This document shows positions 17,065 through 24,333 of a stretch of DNA of 64,000 nt, in pieces. The stretch covers positions 1 through 64,000 of the forward strand of contig JAITGF010000017.1 of the NCBI GenBank assembly GCA_031280795.1. Direction: 5' to 3'. The stretch's first letter is position 1. Each line of letters opens with the position of its first letter. The notes under the pieces were generated by a model, which saw nothing but the letters and a program-made list of their open reading frames with translations, was not told the DNA's origin and did no database searches. The position numbers were made by a program, and so were the translations under genes. This stretch comes from Candidatus Ancillula prorhinotermitis (GTDB taxonomy: Bacteria; Actinomycetota; Actinomycetes; Actinomycetales; Bifidobacteriaceae).

Positions 17065-17600
17065 TGGAAGTTCTACTCGGAGTATCTGGTTCAATTTCGG
17101 CCTACAAAGCTGCTGATATTGTGTCAGCTCTCAAAAAGCGCGATATCGACACCCATGTAGTCATGACGAAACATGCTACAGCCTTTATAACGAAACTGAC
17201 TTTGCAAGCACTTAGTCAAAATGAGGTCTACGTCGACGTGCTCGATGAGCCAGACCCAGACCATATCGCGCACATTGCACTACCTCAGAAGGTGAGCGTT
17301 TTCTGCTTAGCACCAGCTTCTGCGAACGTGATCGCTAAAATCGCGCATGGCATTGCTGACGATCAGCTTACATCAATGGTTTTAGCGCTGCCAAGCTCGA
17401 CTTCCCGCCTGATTGCACCAGCAATGAATACCCAGATGTTGGAAAACCCTGCTACGCGTGCGAATATTGCCATTTTGAAAGAGCGGGGGTGGAGCATTAT
17501 TCCTTCTAGGGTGACACGTTTAGCTTGCGGTGTTGAAGGCGATGGCGCTTTGGCTAAAGTAGAAGATATCGTCGAAGCAATTATTACATCTGTACAGTAA
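17064..17600 (+). CDS. coaC: Phosphopantothenoylcysteine decarboxylase (CoaC flavoprotein), stand-alone
   Basis: A 178-residue HFCD-family flavoprotein: GVSGSISAYKAADIV binds FMN, APASANVIAKIAHGIADDQL is the conserved core, APAMNTQMLENPATRAN carries the PxMNxxMW-type loop, and LACGVEGDGAL the catalytic Cys-containing flap. It would decarboxylate phosphopantothenoylcysteine in CoA synthesis. In most bacteria CoaC is fused to the CoaB synthetase (about 400 residues); here the frame ends right after the CoaC domain and overlaps trmB convergently by 17 bases, so no CoaB domain follows. A separate coaB would be needed elsewhere. Other HFCD decarboxylases are possible alternatives. Confidence 0.8.
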   Translation: MEVLLGVSGSISAYKAADIVSALKKRDIDTHVVMTKHATAFITKLTLQALSQNEVYVDVLDEPDPDHIAHIALPQKVSVFCLAPASANVIAKIAHGIADDQLTSMVLALPSSTSRLIAPAMNTQMLENPATRANIAILKERGWSIIPSRVTRLACGVEGDGALAKVEDIVEAIITSVQ

Positions 17601-18357
17601 AGTCAAAGATTTCGCGCCCAGCCGCTATACCTTTCTTTTCGAAGTTCGTAAGCAGACGCCCGTCGAAGCGTTTTCCTGGTGTAGTTTTCAAAACTGCTCG
17701 CATTTGCTGAGCATAATGCGCCCAGTCAGTCGCTAGGCGCCAAACCCCACCAGGACTTACATTTTCTTTAACGATTTTGAGGAAGTCGTCATTAACTAGG
17801 CGGCGTTTGTGGTGATTACGCTTAGGCCAGGGGTCCGGAAAGAATGTCCACAGCTCGCTAATCACGCCTTTGAGTGCGCCAGATAAAAGAAGCTCTTTAG
17901 CGTCTAGCTCGGCAATGCGTACGTTGGTAACGTTATTATTACGCATCAAAAGCAGGGTATGGGCGGCACCGGTGTGGTAAACTTCGAGCGCTAAATAGTT
18001 AACTTCAGGGTTACCCTTAGCGCTATGCACTACCTGATTTCCTTGGCCAGACCCGATTTCAACCACAAGTGGCAGTTTTGCGCGCGTGTCTCCAAAGAGC
18101 GTGGTTAGTAAAGCATCAGGGTTACCTTCTAGTTTTTGGAACACATCTTTGGGGATAATATACTCCGCACTCATTTCATCCCAGACTTTTTGTACGCGCG
18201 GGGAGAGCCTGCCTTCACGTTTCACAAAGGAGCGGATTCCACGTTGATGCTTCATAGTTGCGGGTGTTTGGTTGCTTTGCCAAGCATCGCTAAGGTCTCC
18301 GTCAGCCGGTAAAATTTCTTGCGAAGCGCTCTGCGAAGTGTTATCCATATCCTGCAC
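17584..18357 (-). CDS. trmB: tRNA (guanine-N7)-methyltransferase
   Basis: SAM-dependent enzyme making m7G46 in tRNA. It has the SAM loop VVEIGSGQGNQVV, the TFFPDPWPKRNHHKRRLV motif diagnostic of TrmB, and the C-terminal TNFEKKGIAAGREIFDF. It is 257 residues including a ~60-residue N-terminal extension, common in actinobacteria. The GTG at 18357 lies just after the aspC stop (an ATG three codons later is an alternative), so it is co-transcribed with the aminotransferase. Confidence 0.94.
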   Translation of the reverse strand: MQDMDNTSQSASQEILPADGDLSDAWQSNQTPATMKHQRGIRSFVKREGRLSPRVQKVWDEMSAEYIIPKDVFQKLEGNPDALLTTLFGDTRAKLPLVVEIGSGQGNQVVHSAKGNPEVNYLALEVYHTGAAHTLLLMRNNNVTNVRIAELDAKELLLSGALKGVISELWTFFPDPWPKRNHHKRRLVNDDFLKIVKENVSPGGVWRLATDWAHYAQQMRAVLKTTPGKRFDGRLLTNFEKKGIAAGREIFDFTVQM

Positions 18358-18359
18358 GC

Positions 18360-19619
18360 CTAATTAGATGTGGTTAAGAAGTCGTGAATCCGTCGGATGC
18401 CCTCCCTGATGTCGTCGCTTGCTAAAGCATATGAAAAGCGAATATGATTTTCGATCCCGAAGCTATCCATAGGTACGACAGCAACATTCACTTCTTCTAG
18501 AAGCATCTTTGCAAAGTCATTCGCATCCATCGCTACATTTCTGGACTTACCGATCTCCTTGCCTATGAGACCAGATATATCAACGAAAGCATAAAAGGCA
18601 CCCTGGGGGCTTGCTAAGCGGAAGTAACCATTGGTCGCTAAGTCAATTTCATTTAGCAAGGATGATATCAGAAGTCGTCGCTCATCGAAAACACTGCGCA
18701 TCGCCGAAACGTTTTCATTTATGCTTTCTAGTGCACTGATTGCTGCCACTTGGGCGATATTATTCACATTAGAAGTAAGGTGACCTTGCATGCGCTTCAT
18801 AGCGTTAATTGCATCGCGTGGGCCTGCTGCCCAGCCGACTCGCCACCCAGTCATAGCACTTGACTTTGCCACACCGTTGATGATGATCGTGCGCTCACGC
18901 AGCTCGGGGCAAACTTCTAGCAAATGCGGGGCAGTCTGGAAGCCTTTTTCAACGCGCTCGTTAAGCAGTGGCGGGTAAATTAGGTATTCGTATATCTCGT
19001 CTGCCACACACCAAATATCGCGCTCTAAGCACCATTTACCAATTGCTATAAGCTCATCTTCAGTGTAGACAGCGCCAGTAGGGTTAGCAGGGGAGTTTAA
19101 TACCAAAAGGCTGGTCTTATCGGTGTATGCGCTGCTTAGTGTTTCGGGAGTGATTTTGTATTCCCTATCCGTTTCAACCGCAATACTTTTACCGCCGAGA
19201 TATTTAACAACTTCAGCGTAGGTGAGCCAAGAGGGTTTAGGTAGCAGCACTTCATCATCTGGGTCGATTAGGACCGCTAAGGACTCAAACACGGCTTGTT
19301 TGCCACCATTTGTAACGATTATATCTTCAGCACTAAAGGTAGCGTTATCAGGGAGAGCTTGCTCAGCGTTGATCTGCTTAGCTACCTTTTCCCTCAGCTT
19401 AAGTAGGCCGCCAACTGGGGAGTACTTATGCATTTTCGGACTGTCAACGCCTGCCTTTGCGGCTTCTAATGCGGCCTCTGGAGTGGGGAAGTCCGGCTCG
19501 CCTGCCCCAAAAGATATCACCGGCTTACCAGCTGCGCGCAACTTTTTGCCGAGCTCGTCAATTTCGAGGGTAGCAGAAAGTGATATTGCTTTAGCGCGCG
19601 AGGAAAGATTACCTTTCAT
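18360..19619 (-). CDS. aspC: Pyridoxal-phosphate aminotransferase, aspartate aminotransferase type
   Basis: Class I/II aminotransferase, 419 residues. ISFGAGEPDFPTPEAA and the SPANPTGAVYTEDEL motif are present, with PLP-Lys in NGVAKSSAMTGWRVGWAAGP and the C-terminal Arg in IRFSYALA that binds the substrate carboxylate. Aspartate:2-oxoglutarate transamination is most likely. The start at 19619 is chosen because TATAAT (19626-19631) lies exactly six bases upstream; the six extra in-frame codons upstream overlap the promoter. The promoter is embedded in a hairpin repeat shared with galM. trmB follows. Confidence 0.88.
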   Translation of the reverse strand: MKGNLSSRAKAISLSATLEIDELGKKLRAAGKPVISFGAGEPDFPTPEAALEAAKAGVDSPKMHKYSPVGGLLKLREKVAKQINAEQALPDNATFSAEDIIVTNGGKQAVFESLAVLIDPDDEVLLPKPSWLTYAEVVKYLGGKSIAVETDREYKITPETLSSAYTDKTSLLVLNSPANPTGAVYTEDELIAIGKWCLERDIWCVADEIYEYLIYPPLLNERVEKGFQTAPHLLEVCPELRERTIIINGVAKSSAMTGWRVGWAAGPRDAINAMKRMQGHLTSNVNNIAQVAAISALESINENVSAMRSVFDERRLLISSLLNEIDLATNGYFRLASPQGAFYAFVDISGLIGKEIGKSRNVAMDANDFAKMLLEEVNVAVVPMDSFGIENHIRFSYALASDDIREGIRRIHDFLTTSN

Positions 19620-19625
19620 GTCTAT

Positions 19626-19700
19626 ATTATACATCATTTTCTAACTTCGCGCACATATGGAAATAAATTCCATATGTGCGTTCAGAAGAAAATGTGCATT
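19626..19700 (-). promoter_or_regulatory. aspC promoter inside a hairpin repeat, leaderless
   Basis: Reading the minus strand: AATGCACATTTTCTTCTGA, then a hairpin with 12-bp arms (19651-19662 and 19668-19679) and a TTTAT loop, GCGAAGTTAG, and TATAAT at 19631-19626, six bases before the ATG. Flanks and loop match the galM upstream copy (251-324); the stem sequence does not. Confidence 0.75.
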
Positions 19701-19707
19701 ACACTTA

Positions 19708-19743
19708 GTTTTGATTGCCGTTCGCTTTGCGAACTATCAAAAC
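19708..19743. repeat. Nested hairpin between aspC and tRNA-Arg
   Basis: Outer arms GTTTTGAT/ATCAAAAC and inner arms GTTCGC/GCGAAC closing a TTT loop. An 18-nt word (19747-19764) next to it is the exact reverse complement of 294-311 upstream of galM. No gene is present here. Confidence 0.7.
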
Positions 19744-19770
19744 GGGTTCTAACTTCGCGTGCATACCAAA

Positions 19771-19796
19771 AACATCTATGCTATAATATAGATGTT
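19771..19796 (+). promoter_or_regulatory. tRNA-Arg promoter -10 inside a 9-bp palindrome
   Basis: AACATCTAT (19771-19779) and ATAGATGTT (19788-19796) form a perfect inverted repeat with the -10 box TATAAT (19782-19787) in the loop; the tRNA starts at 19802. It could be an operator or a cruciform, or chance in AT-rich DNA. Confidence 0.55.
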
Positions 19797-19801
19797 GTAA
19801 T

Positions 19802-19874
19802 CCTCCCGTAGCTCAGTGGATAGAGCACAGGTTTCCGGTACCTGGTGTCGCACGTTCGATTCGTGTCGGGAGGA
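19802..19874 (+). tRNA. tRNA-Arg (anticodon CCG)
   Basis: A 73-nt cloverleaf: acceptor CCTCCCG pairs with CGGGAGG; D-stem GCTC/GAGC; anticodon stem CAGGT/ACCTG around loop TTCCGGT (CCG); five-base variable loop; T-stem GCACG/CGTGT around TTCGATT; discriminator A. CCA is not encoded. A short stem AAGTC/GACTT followed by T residues (19876-19898) could terminate transcription. Confidence 0.95.
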
Positions 19875-19875
19875 C

Positions 19876-19898
19876 AAGTCATGAGCTACGACTTTTTT
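19876..19898 (+). terminator. Possible tRNA-Arg terminator
   Basis: Five-base arms AAGTC/GACTT with a nine-base loop and a run of T. The stem is short. The same sequence recurs after the damaged tRNA copy (20046-20068). Confidence 0.4.
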
Positions 19899-19975
19899 CA
19901 ACAAAGAAATGTCAGGGCTTTGCCGTGACTTTCGACTTGAAAAATGGTGGGGTACAGAGGAGTTACTCCCCGAGA
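19893..19975. repeat. Repeat element B, copy 1 (matches 54154-54235 inverted)
   Basis: About 83 bases matching the reverse complement of 54154-54235: the shared words are TTCAACAAAGAAAT, TTTCGACTTGAAAAATGG plus TGGGGTAC, and GAGTTACTCCCCGAG. Between the first two words each copy has a 19-base hairpin of identical design (4 bp, one G-G mismatch, 3 bp, TTT loop) but different stem bases; here it is at 19911-19929. Confidence 0.8.
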
Positions 19976-19978
19976 GAT

Positions 19979-20044
19979 ATGCTCAGTGGATAGAGCACAG
20001 GTTTCCGGTACCTGGTGTCGCACGTTCGAAACGCGATGGGAGGA
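19979..20044 (+). pseudogene. Damaged partial copy of tRNA-Arg(CCG)
   Basis: From 19981 the sequence repeats 19811 onward at an exact 170-base offset: the D-arm, anticodon arm and T-loop start are identical, then the 3' strand of the T-stem is altered, and identity resumes through GGGAGGACAAGTCATGAGC to the T-run at about 20068. The acceptor 5' strand is not present (GAGAGATAT instead), so neither acceptor nor T-stem can pair. It is a non-functional copy. Confidence 0.8.
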
Positions 20045-20055
20045 CAAGTCATGAG

Positions 20056-21372
20056 CTACGACTTTTTTAGCACGCACAAGCATTCTATGTGTGGCGTTTT
20101 AGGGAAGAAATTGAACCCTTGGAGGTGTTCCATTTCGTATACTCCCAGAAGCTTCGCGACATCGCGTGCTTGAGTCGAGGGGTTGCAGCTTAAATAGATG
20201 ACATTCGAAGGTTTTGCTGTCAAGATTTGCTGAACGACTTCTTTAGCTAGACCATTTCTGGCAGGGTTGACAATTAGTGTGGAGTCCGCAGTGATTTTCT
20301 CAAGCGCTTTGGAGGCCGATGCGCAAATCACCTTAACGCGTTTAGTGTTGCCTTTTGCACCGTCTTCTAGCGCATCACTTCCGAAGTGTGCCAAAGCGTT
20401 ATCTTTCGCAAATGCGTAGTTATCTTTATCGATGTCAACCAAGGTGATATTTTTGATAGCGCCCTTCACTCCTAGCCCAAGCGATATACCAATAGTTCCA
20501 ACCCCGGAGTAAAAATCAACTAGGTTTCCAGATGAAACGTACTCTCGCATCTTCAGAAGTGCATTTTCATATGCGGGTACGTTCACTTGGAAGAAGGAGT
20601 TAACCCCGTAGCTAAAATCAATTCCGTTTATAGAGTCGCTAAGCATAATCAAACCATTCTCAAAAATTACTCGAGATTTGTGACGGTTCTTTTTTGATAA
20701 GGTAGCGACTTGAATATTTGGTAGTTCTCCAATCGCTTTAAGTCCATTATTGAAGCGCTTTAGCAAATCAAGATCTTCAATCAGGTTCAACCTTGAAGCC
20801 GTTACTCCTTCAGCGTTACTGCGCACAATTATCGAGTGCACGCATTCCGGTGAAACATTATCCCTTTTAAGCGCCCTGGCAATACCGTTTGCAGCTTCCA
20901 CGATTTCGGGTTTCGTGAGCGAGAATTCATCAGTCGCGATAATTTCCCCATCACCACGGGCTTTAATGCCAAGCTCCCCGTTAGGCGAAATGTAAAAGGT
21001 ATATTTTGCGCGGTAATGGTATTCATTTCCGGTAAAAGTTACTGGTGGAACTCTCACGTCAATGCCACTTAAGCGGTATGCGTCGATGATTAGACTAGAT
21101 TTAAGTTCATTTTCATAATCTATAGTCATTATTTGCCAAGGCGATGTGTGCAAATACGTTGAATCCTGAGGTGGGACGCGATATTTTGATGGTTTTAAGA
21201 CTGACTGCACAATACCTTCATCATATTTGGCGAGCATTTTAGTAGTTTTGACAGTGACTTCTTCATTTGGCAACGCTCCGAGTATAAAAATCTTCTTACC
21301 ATTTGGCAAGTTCCCTATACATGCTCCAGTATTGGTCATATTACCAGCCGTTAGTGTTTGTATATCAGACAT
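20056..21372 (-). CDS. 23S rRNA/tRNA uracil-5 methyltransferase, RumA/TrmA family
   Basis: A 438-residue class I RNA methyltransferase making m5U. An N-terminal TRAM-like domain (residues ~1-60), SAM motif LVDFYSGVGTIGISLG, DIDKDNYAFAKDNA, NPARNGLAKEVVQ and the catalytic cysteine in YLSCNPSTQARDVA are all visible. The target base (23S U747, U1939 or tRNA U54) cannot be told. The family Fe-S cysteines are not evident. The last codons and the stop lie within the sequence repeated after tRNA-Arg (20045-20068), so the extreme C-terminus seems to have been supplied by the duplication. The ATG is two bases after the antiporter stop. Confidence 0.85.
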   Translation of the reverse strand: MSDIQTLTAGNMTNTGACIGNLPNGKKIFILGALPNEEVTVKTTKMLAKYDEGIVQSVLKPSKYRVPPQDSTYLHTSPWQIMTIDYENELKSSLIIDAYRLSGIDVRVPPVTFTGNEYHYRAKYTFYISPNGELGIKARGDGEIIATDEFSLTKPEIVEAANGIARALKRDNVSPECVHSIIVRSNAEGVTASRLNLIEDLDLLKRFNNGLKAIGELPNIQVATLSKKNRHKSRVIFENGLIMLSDSINGIDFSYGVNSFFQVNVPAYENALLKMREYVSSGNLVDFYSGVGTIGISLGLGVKGAIKNITLVDIDKDNYAFAKDNALAHFGSDALEDGAKGNTKRVKVICASASKALEKITADSTLIVNPARNGLAKEVVQQILTAKPSNVIYLSCNPSTQARDVAKLLGVYEMEHLQGFNFFPKTPHIECLCVLKKS

Positions 21373-21374
21373 TT

Positions 21375-23033
21375 CTATTTCGCCGTATAGCTCGCTAATC
21401 TTAAATCAAGTCGGTTTAGAAATTCTCTAGCCACGCTCGGGTGCAGCTCACCATTTTGGGCAGCTCTTTGAATGTCTTCACGCTGAGTTCGCACTATTTC
21501 TATCAGTAGATTTGACACGAATGATATATCACGCTTATTTTTGGCAATCGAAACAGAGTCTAGTGACTTCCAAACGCGTATTATATGCTCCTTATCGAAT
21601 GATTCAGGTGAGGCGTCATGCTCCTTATTAATTACCATCAGTGCGGAATCTTCCATAATTCGCCGAGCTTTTCCATATTGACCATCGAGCGGGTTTTTGC
21701 CAGACAATTCCTTAAGGCCAGGCTCGAGTTTGCGTATCAGTATCGGCAGTGTTAATCCTTGAAGTAATAGTGTGCCAATTGCCACAATTAACCCCACCAC
21801 CTGTATGAAGATGTGTATCTTGAACGCATCAGAATGGTAGTTGATAACTTCGTCACTGGCAAATTTAGTTGGTATTGAGCTCGCAGCCGCTAAAGTTACC
21901 ACACCGCGCATACCTGTCCAAGAAAGGATCAAGTACTCTCGCCAAGAAACGGCAGCACTTTGCAGGCGGTCGCTAGCTTTGGAGTACATTTTTTTACCGT
22001 ATGGCTTAGAAGAGATGAAGTGTGAGAGGTGTTTATACTGCATTCGATACCAAATTAGTCTAGAAGCGTTATATCCAAGCACGCCAAAGGGGCGCACTGC
22101 AATCACTACGAACAGCACTGCGAACCCTGAAAGAATCGTGAGCGATGTGCTAAGTGTGGAGTTTATAAGGTCTGTAATGATAAAGCGAAGTTGCAGACCG
22201 ATATACGCGAAGACAAAAGAGTCGATGAGAGTCTCAATCGAATGCCAAAGTGCTTGCTCTTGGAGGCGGGTCGTGTGGTTTGAGCGGAAGGAGTTCTTTT
22301 CGATCACAAACCCGGCTGCAACTACTGCTAAAACGCCAGATGCATGCATTTTTTCGGCGCCGATATATATCGCCCAAGGCATTAGAGCAGTGAAGACGGC
22401 AATTATTTGCGAATCATCAAGAAGTTTGCGTACTAAAACCGTAACGCCACCGCTAAGTAGACCTACACCCACACCCGATATGCTTGCATAAACAAGTAGC
22501 CAAAACGGGTTTTCGATGGGGTTATGCTCGCCATACGTTATCCCTACTGAAAAGGTGAAGAGTGTTAAAGCGGCAGCATCGTTAATGAGCGATTCACCAG
22601 TTAGGATAGTCATGACACGGTCTGGTAACCCCAGCTTTTTACCAATCGATACTGATGATACAGCATCTGGTGGCGCAACCACTGATCCCAAAATAAGTCC
22701 AGCTGAAAATGTCATGAATCCCGTCATAGCGTCCACTACTAGTGCTACAATTACAGCCGTCACGATTATGAGCCCAACACCTAACCATATGATTGGGTTT
22801 CGCATCTGGCGAAATTTGTATCCTGAGAGATTCTGGGCAGCCGAAAAAAGCATGGGCGGTAAAATTAACTCAAGTAGTAAGTGTCCATCAATTTGCACCC
22901 GCTCTAAGAAGGGGGCAAACGAGACGACACCGAGTAGCAAGACTAAAAAAAGCTCTGATGAAAAGTGCAAGCGTTTAGCAATTGCGGAAAAAACAAGTCC
23001 ACAAAAGGCAACAATAATTATCGAAACTGACAC
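21375..23033 (-). CDS. Na+/H+ antiporter, CPA1 (NhaP/NHE) family
   Basis: A 552-residue membrane protein with about 12 helices. The ion-binding region has GSVVAPPDAVSSVSIGKKLGLP and TGESLINDAAALTLF (the ND pair of electroneutral CPA1 exchangers). The hydrophilic C-terminal ~110 residues include a helical cytosolic tail. It would exchange cytoplasmic Na+ for external H+. The start is taken as GTG 23033, seven bases after a TATAAT at 23041-23046; the longer ATG-initiated frame overlaps the -10 box. It is divergent from the aminotransferase at 23074 and co-transcribed with the methyltransferase. Confidence 0.88.
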   Translation of the reverse strand: MSVSIIIVAFCGLVFSAIAKRLHFSSELFLVLLLGVVSFAPFLERVQIDGHLLLELILPPMLFSAAQNLSGYKFRQMRNPIIWLGVGLIIVTAVIVALVVDAMTGFMTFSAGLILGSVVAPPDAVSSVSIGKKLGLPDRVMTILTGESLINDAAALTLFTFSVGITYGEHNPIENPFWLLVYASISGVGVGLLSGGVTVLVRKLLDDSQIIAVFTALMPWAIYIGAEKMHASGVLAVVAAGFVIEKNSFRSNHTTRLQEQALWHSIETLIDSFVFAYIGLQLRFIITDLINSTLSTSLTILSGFAVLFVVIAVRPFGVLGYNASRLIWYRMQYKHLSHFISSKPYGKKMYSKASDRLQSAAVSWREYLILSWTGMRGVVTLAAASSIPTKFASDEVINYHSDAFKIHIFIQVVGLIVAIGTLLLQGLTLPILIRKLEPGLKELSGKNPLDGQYGKARRIMEDSALMVINKEHDASPESFDKEHIIRVWKSLDSVSIAKNKRDISFVSNLLIEIVRTQREDIQRAAQNGELHPSVAREFLNRLDLRLASYTAK

Positions 23034-23040
23034 TATACAC

Positions 23041-23065
23041 ATTATAGCATAGTTTGTGGTATAAT
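23041..23065. promoter_or_regulatory. Overlapping divergent -10 boxes for the antiporter and the 23074 aminotransferase
   Basis: Minus-strand TATAAT (23041-23046) serves the antiporter; plus-strand TATAAT (23060-23065, preceded by TGG) serves the aminotransferase eight bases downstream. Only about 40 bases separate the two start codons. Confidence 0.7.
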
Positions 23066-23073
23066 GTATATAA

Positions 23074-24285
23074 ATGGTTTATTACTCATTTTCCAGTGCA
23101 GCGCTCTCAATGCGTCCTAGTGAGATTCGCTCACTTTTCTCTGTGGTAAATCGCCCGGAGGTTATCTCCCTAGCAGGGGGCATGCCAAACTTGAAACATA
23201 TGCCTTTCAACGAAATCGCGTCAACAGTTGGTAGCGACATCCGCGAGCACGGTGAGAAGATGTGGCAATATAGCAATGCCCAAGGCGATAAGCGCTTGCG
23301 CGAGCAGATTCTAGAGATTACCGCGTTAGAAGAGGTTGAATCTGATGTAGACAACATTATCGCCTGCACCGGATCTCAGCAAGCACTTGATTTTGTGACT
23401 AGAGTTTTCATAAATCCAGGTGATGTAATACTCTCTGAAGCGCCAAATTACGTTGGTGCATTGGGGGCGTTTTTGGCTTATAACGCCGAGATTCGCAACT
23501 CGCCAATGGATGACCAAGGCCTCATACCATCTGAGCTTGAGAAGACGATCAATCAGGTGCACAGTGAAGGCAAGACTATTAAATTCCTTTACACGATCCC
23601 GAATTTCCACAACCCTGCTGGTGTCACAATGTCGCTTGAGCGGCGCCCGCAGATTTTGGAGATTTGCAAGCAAAATAACATCTTGATTTTAGAAGACAAC
23701 CCCTACGGATTGCTCGGTTTTGAATCTCAAACTCTGCCCGCCATCTACTCCTTTGATTATGATGCAAGTTTAGGGTATGCCCCAAGCGTTATATATCTTG
23801 GTTCATTCTCCAAAATCATTGCCCCAGGTCTACGCGTGGGTTGGATTATTGCACCGGACTTGATACGCGACCGCCTAGTGCTGTCTGCTGAGTCGGCCCT
23901 GCTCTGCCCATCTCAATTTGCCCAAATGACGGTTTCTTCATATCTTGAGCATTTTGACTGGAAAGCGCAGATAAATGAGTACCGCTCAATGTATAAGTCG
24001 AACTTTCAGGTCATGAAGCGAGCACTTAACGACTTCCTGCCTGATTTGCACTACAATGAGCCTCATGGTGGGTTTTATGTCTGGCTTGAGCTTCCCAATG
24101 GCGTTGATGCGAAAAAACTGCTTCCAATCGCTGTGGAAAAAGGCGTTGCATTTGTGCCTGGTACGGGATTCTTTTCTAACGGTGAAGGTAGCAATTACGT
24201 ACGCCTATCCTTTTGTTATCCTAATGAAGACGAGATTTACGAAGGAATACGACGACTCGCCGATGCTTTAGTTGCATACAAGTAG
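23074..24285 (+). CDS. PLP-dependent aminotransferase, 2-aminoadipate/aromatic type
   Basis: A 403-residue fold-type I aminotransferase like LysN or the catalytic part of MocR regulators, without the GntR DNA-binding domain. ISLAGGMPNLKHMPF, ACTGSQQALDFVTRVF, TIPNFHNPAGVTMSLERR and PLP-Lys in YLGSFSKIIAPGLRVGWIIAP are visible, with Arg in YVRLSFCYPNEDEI near the C-terminus. The substrate could be 2-aminoadipate, aromatic or branched-chain amino acids. The mRNA is nearly leaderless. An independent -10 box follows before the next gene. Confidence 0.85.
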   Translation: MVYYSFSSAALSMRPSEIRSLFSVVNRPEVISLAGGMPNLKHMPFNEIASTVGSDIREHGEKMWQYSNAQGDKRLREQILEITALEEVESDVDNIIACTGSQQALDFVTRVFINPGDVILSEAPNYVGALGAFLAYNAEIRNSPMDDQGLIPSELEKTINQVHSEGKTIKFLYTIPNFHNPAGVTMSLERRPQILEICKQNNILILEDNPYGLLGFESQTLPAIYSFDYDASLGYAPSVIYLGSFSKIIAPGLRVGWIIAPDLIRDRLVLSAESALLCPSQFAQMTVSSYLEHFDWKAQINEYRSMYKSNFQVMKRALNDFLPDLHYNEPHGGFYVWLELPNGVDAKKLLPIAVEKGVAFVPGTGFFSNGEGSNYVRLSFCYPNEDEIYEGIRRLADALVAYK

Positions 24286-24294
24286 ATTTTATGT

Positions 24295-24300
24295 TATAAT
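24295..24300 (+). promoter_or_regulatory. -10 box for the 24334 gene and the kinase operon, with leader
   Basis: TATAAT, then about 33 bases containing GAGAAAGGA (24316-24324) before ATG 24334, so this mRNA has a normal Shine-Dalgarno leader. Confidence 0.7.
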
Positions 24301-24333
24301 ATAGTTGTAATTCACGAGAAAGGACCATATTAA

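Noticed and set aside
19802..20068. CRISPR-like array or tandem repeat
   Set aside because: Only two copies, tRNA-derived, with one unrelated 80-base segment between; no repeat-spacer regularity and no cas genes.
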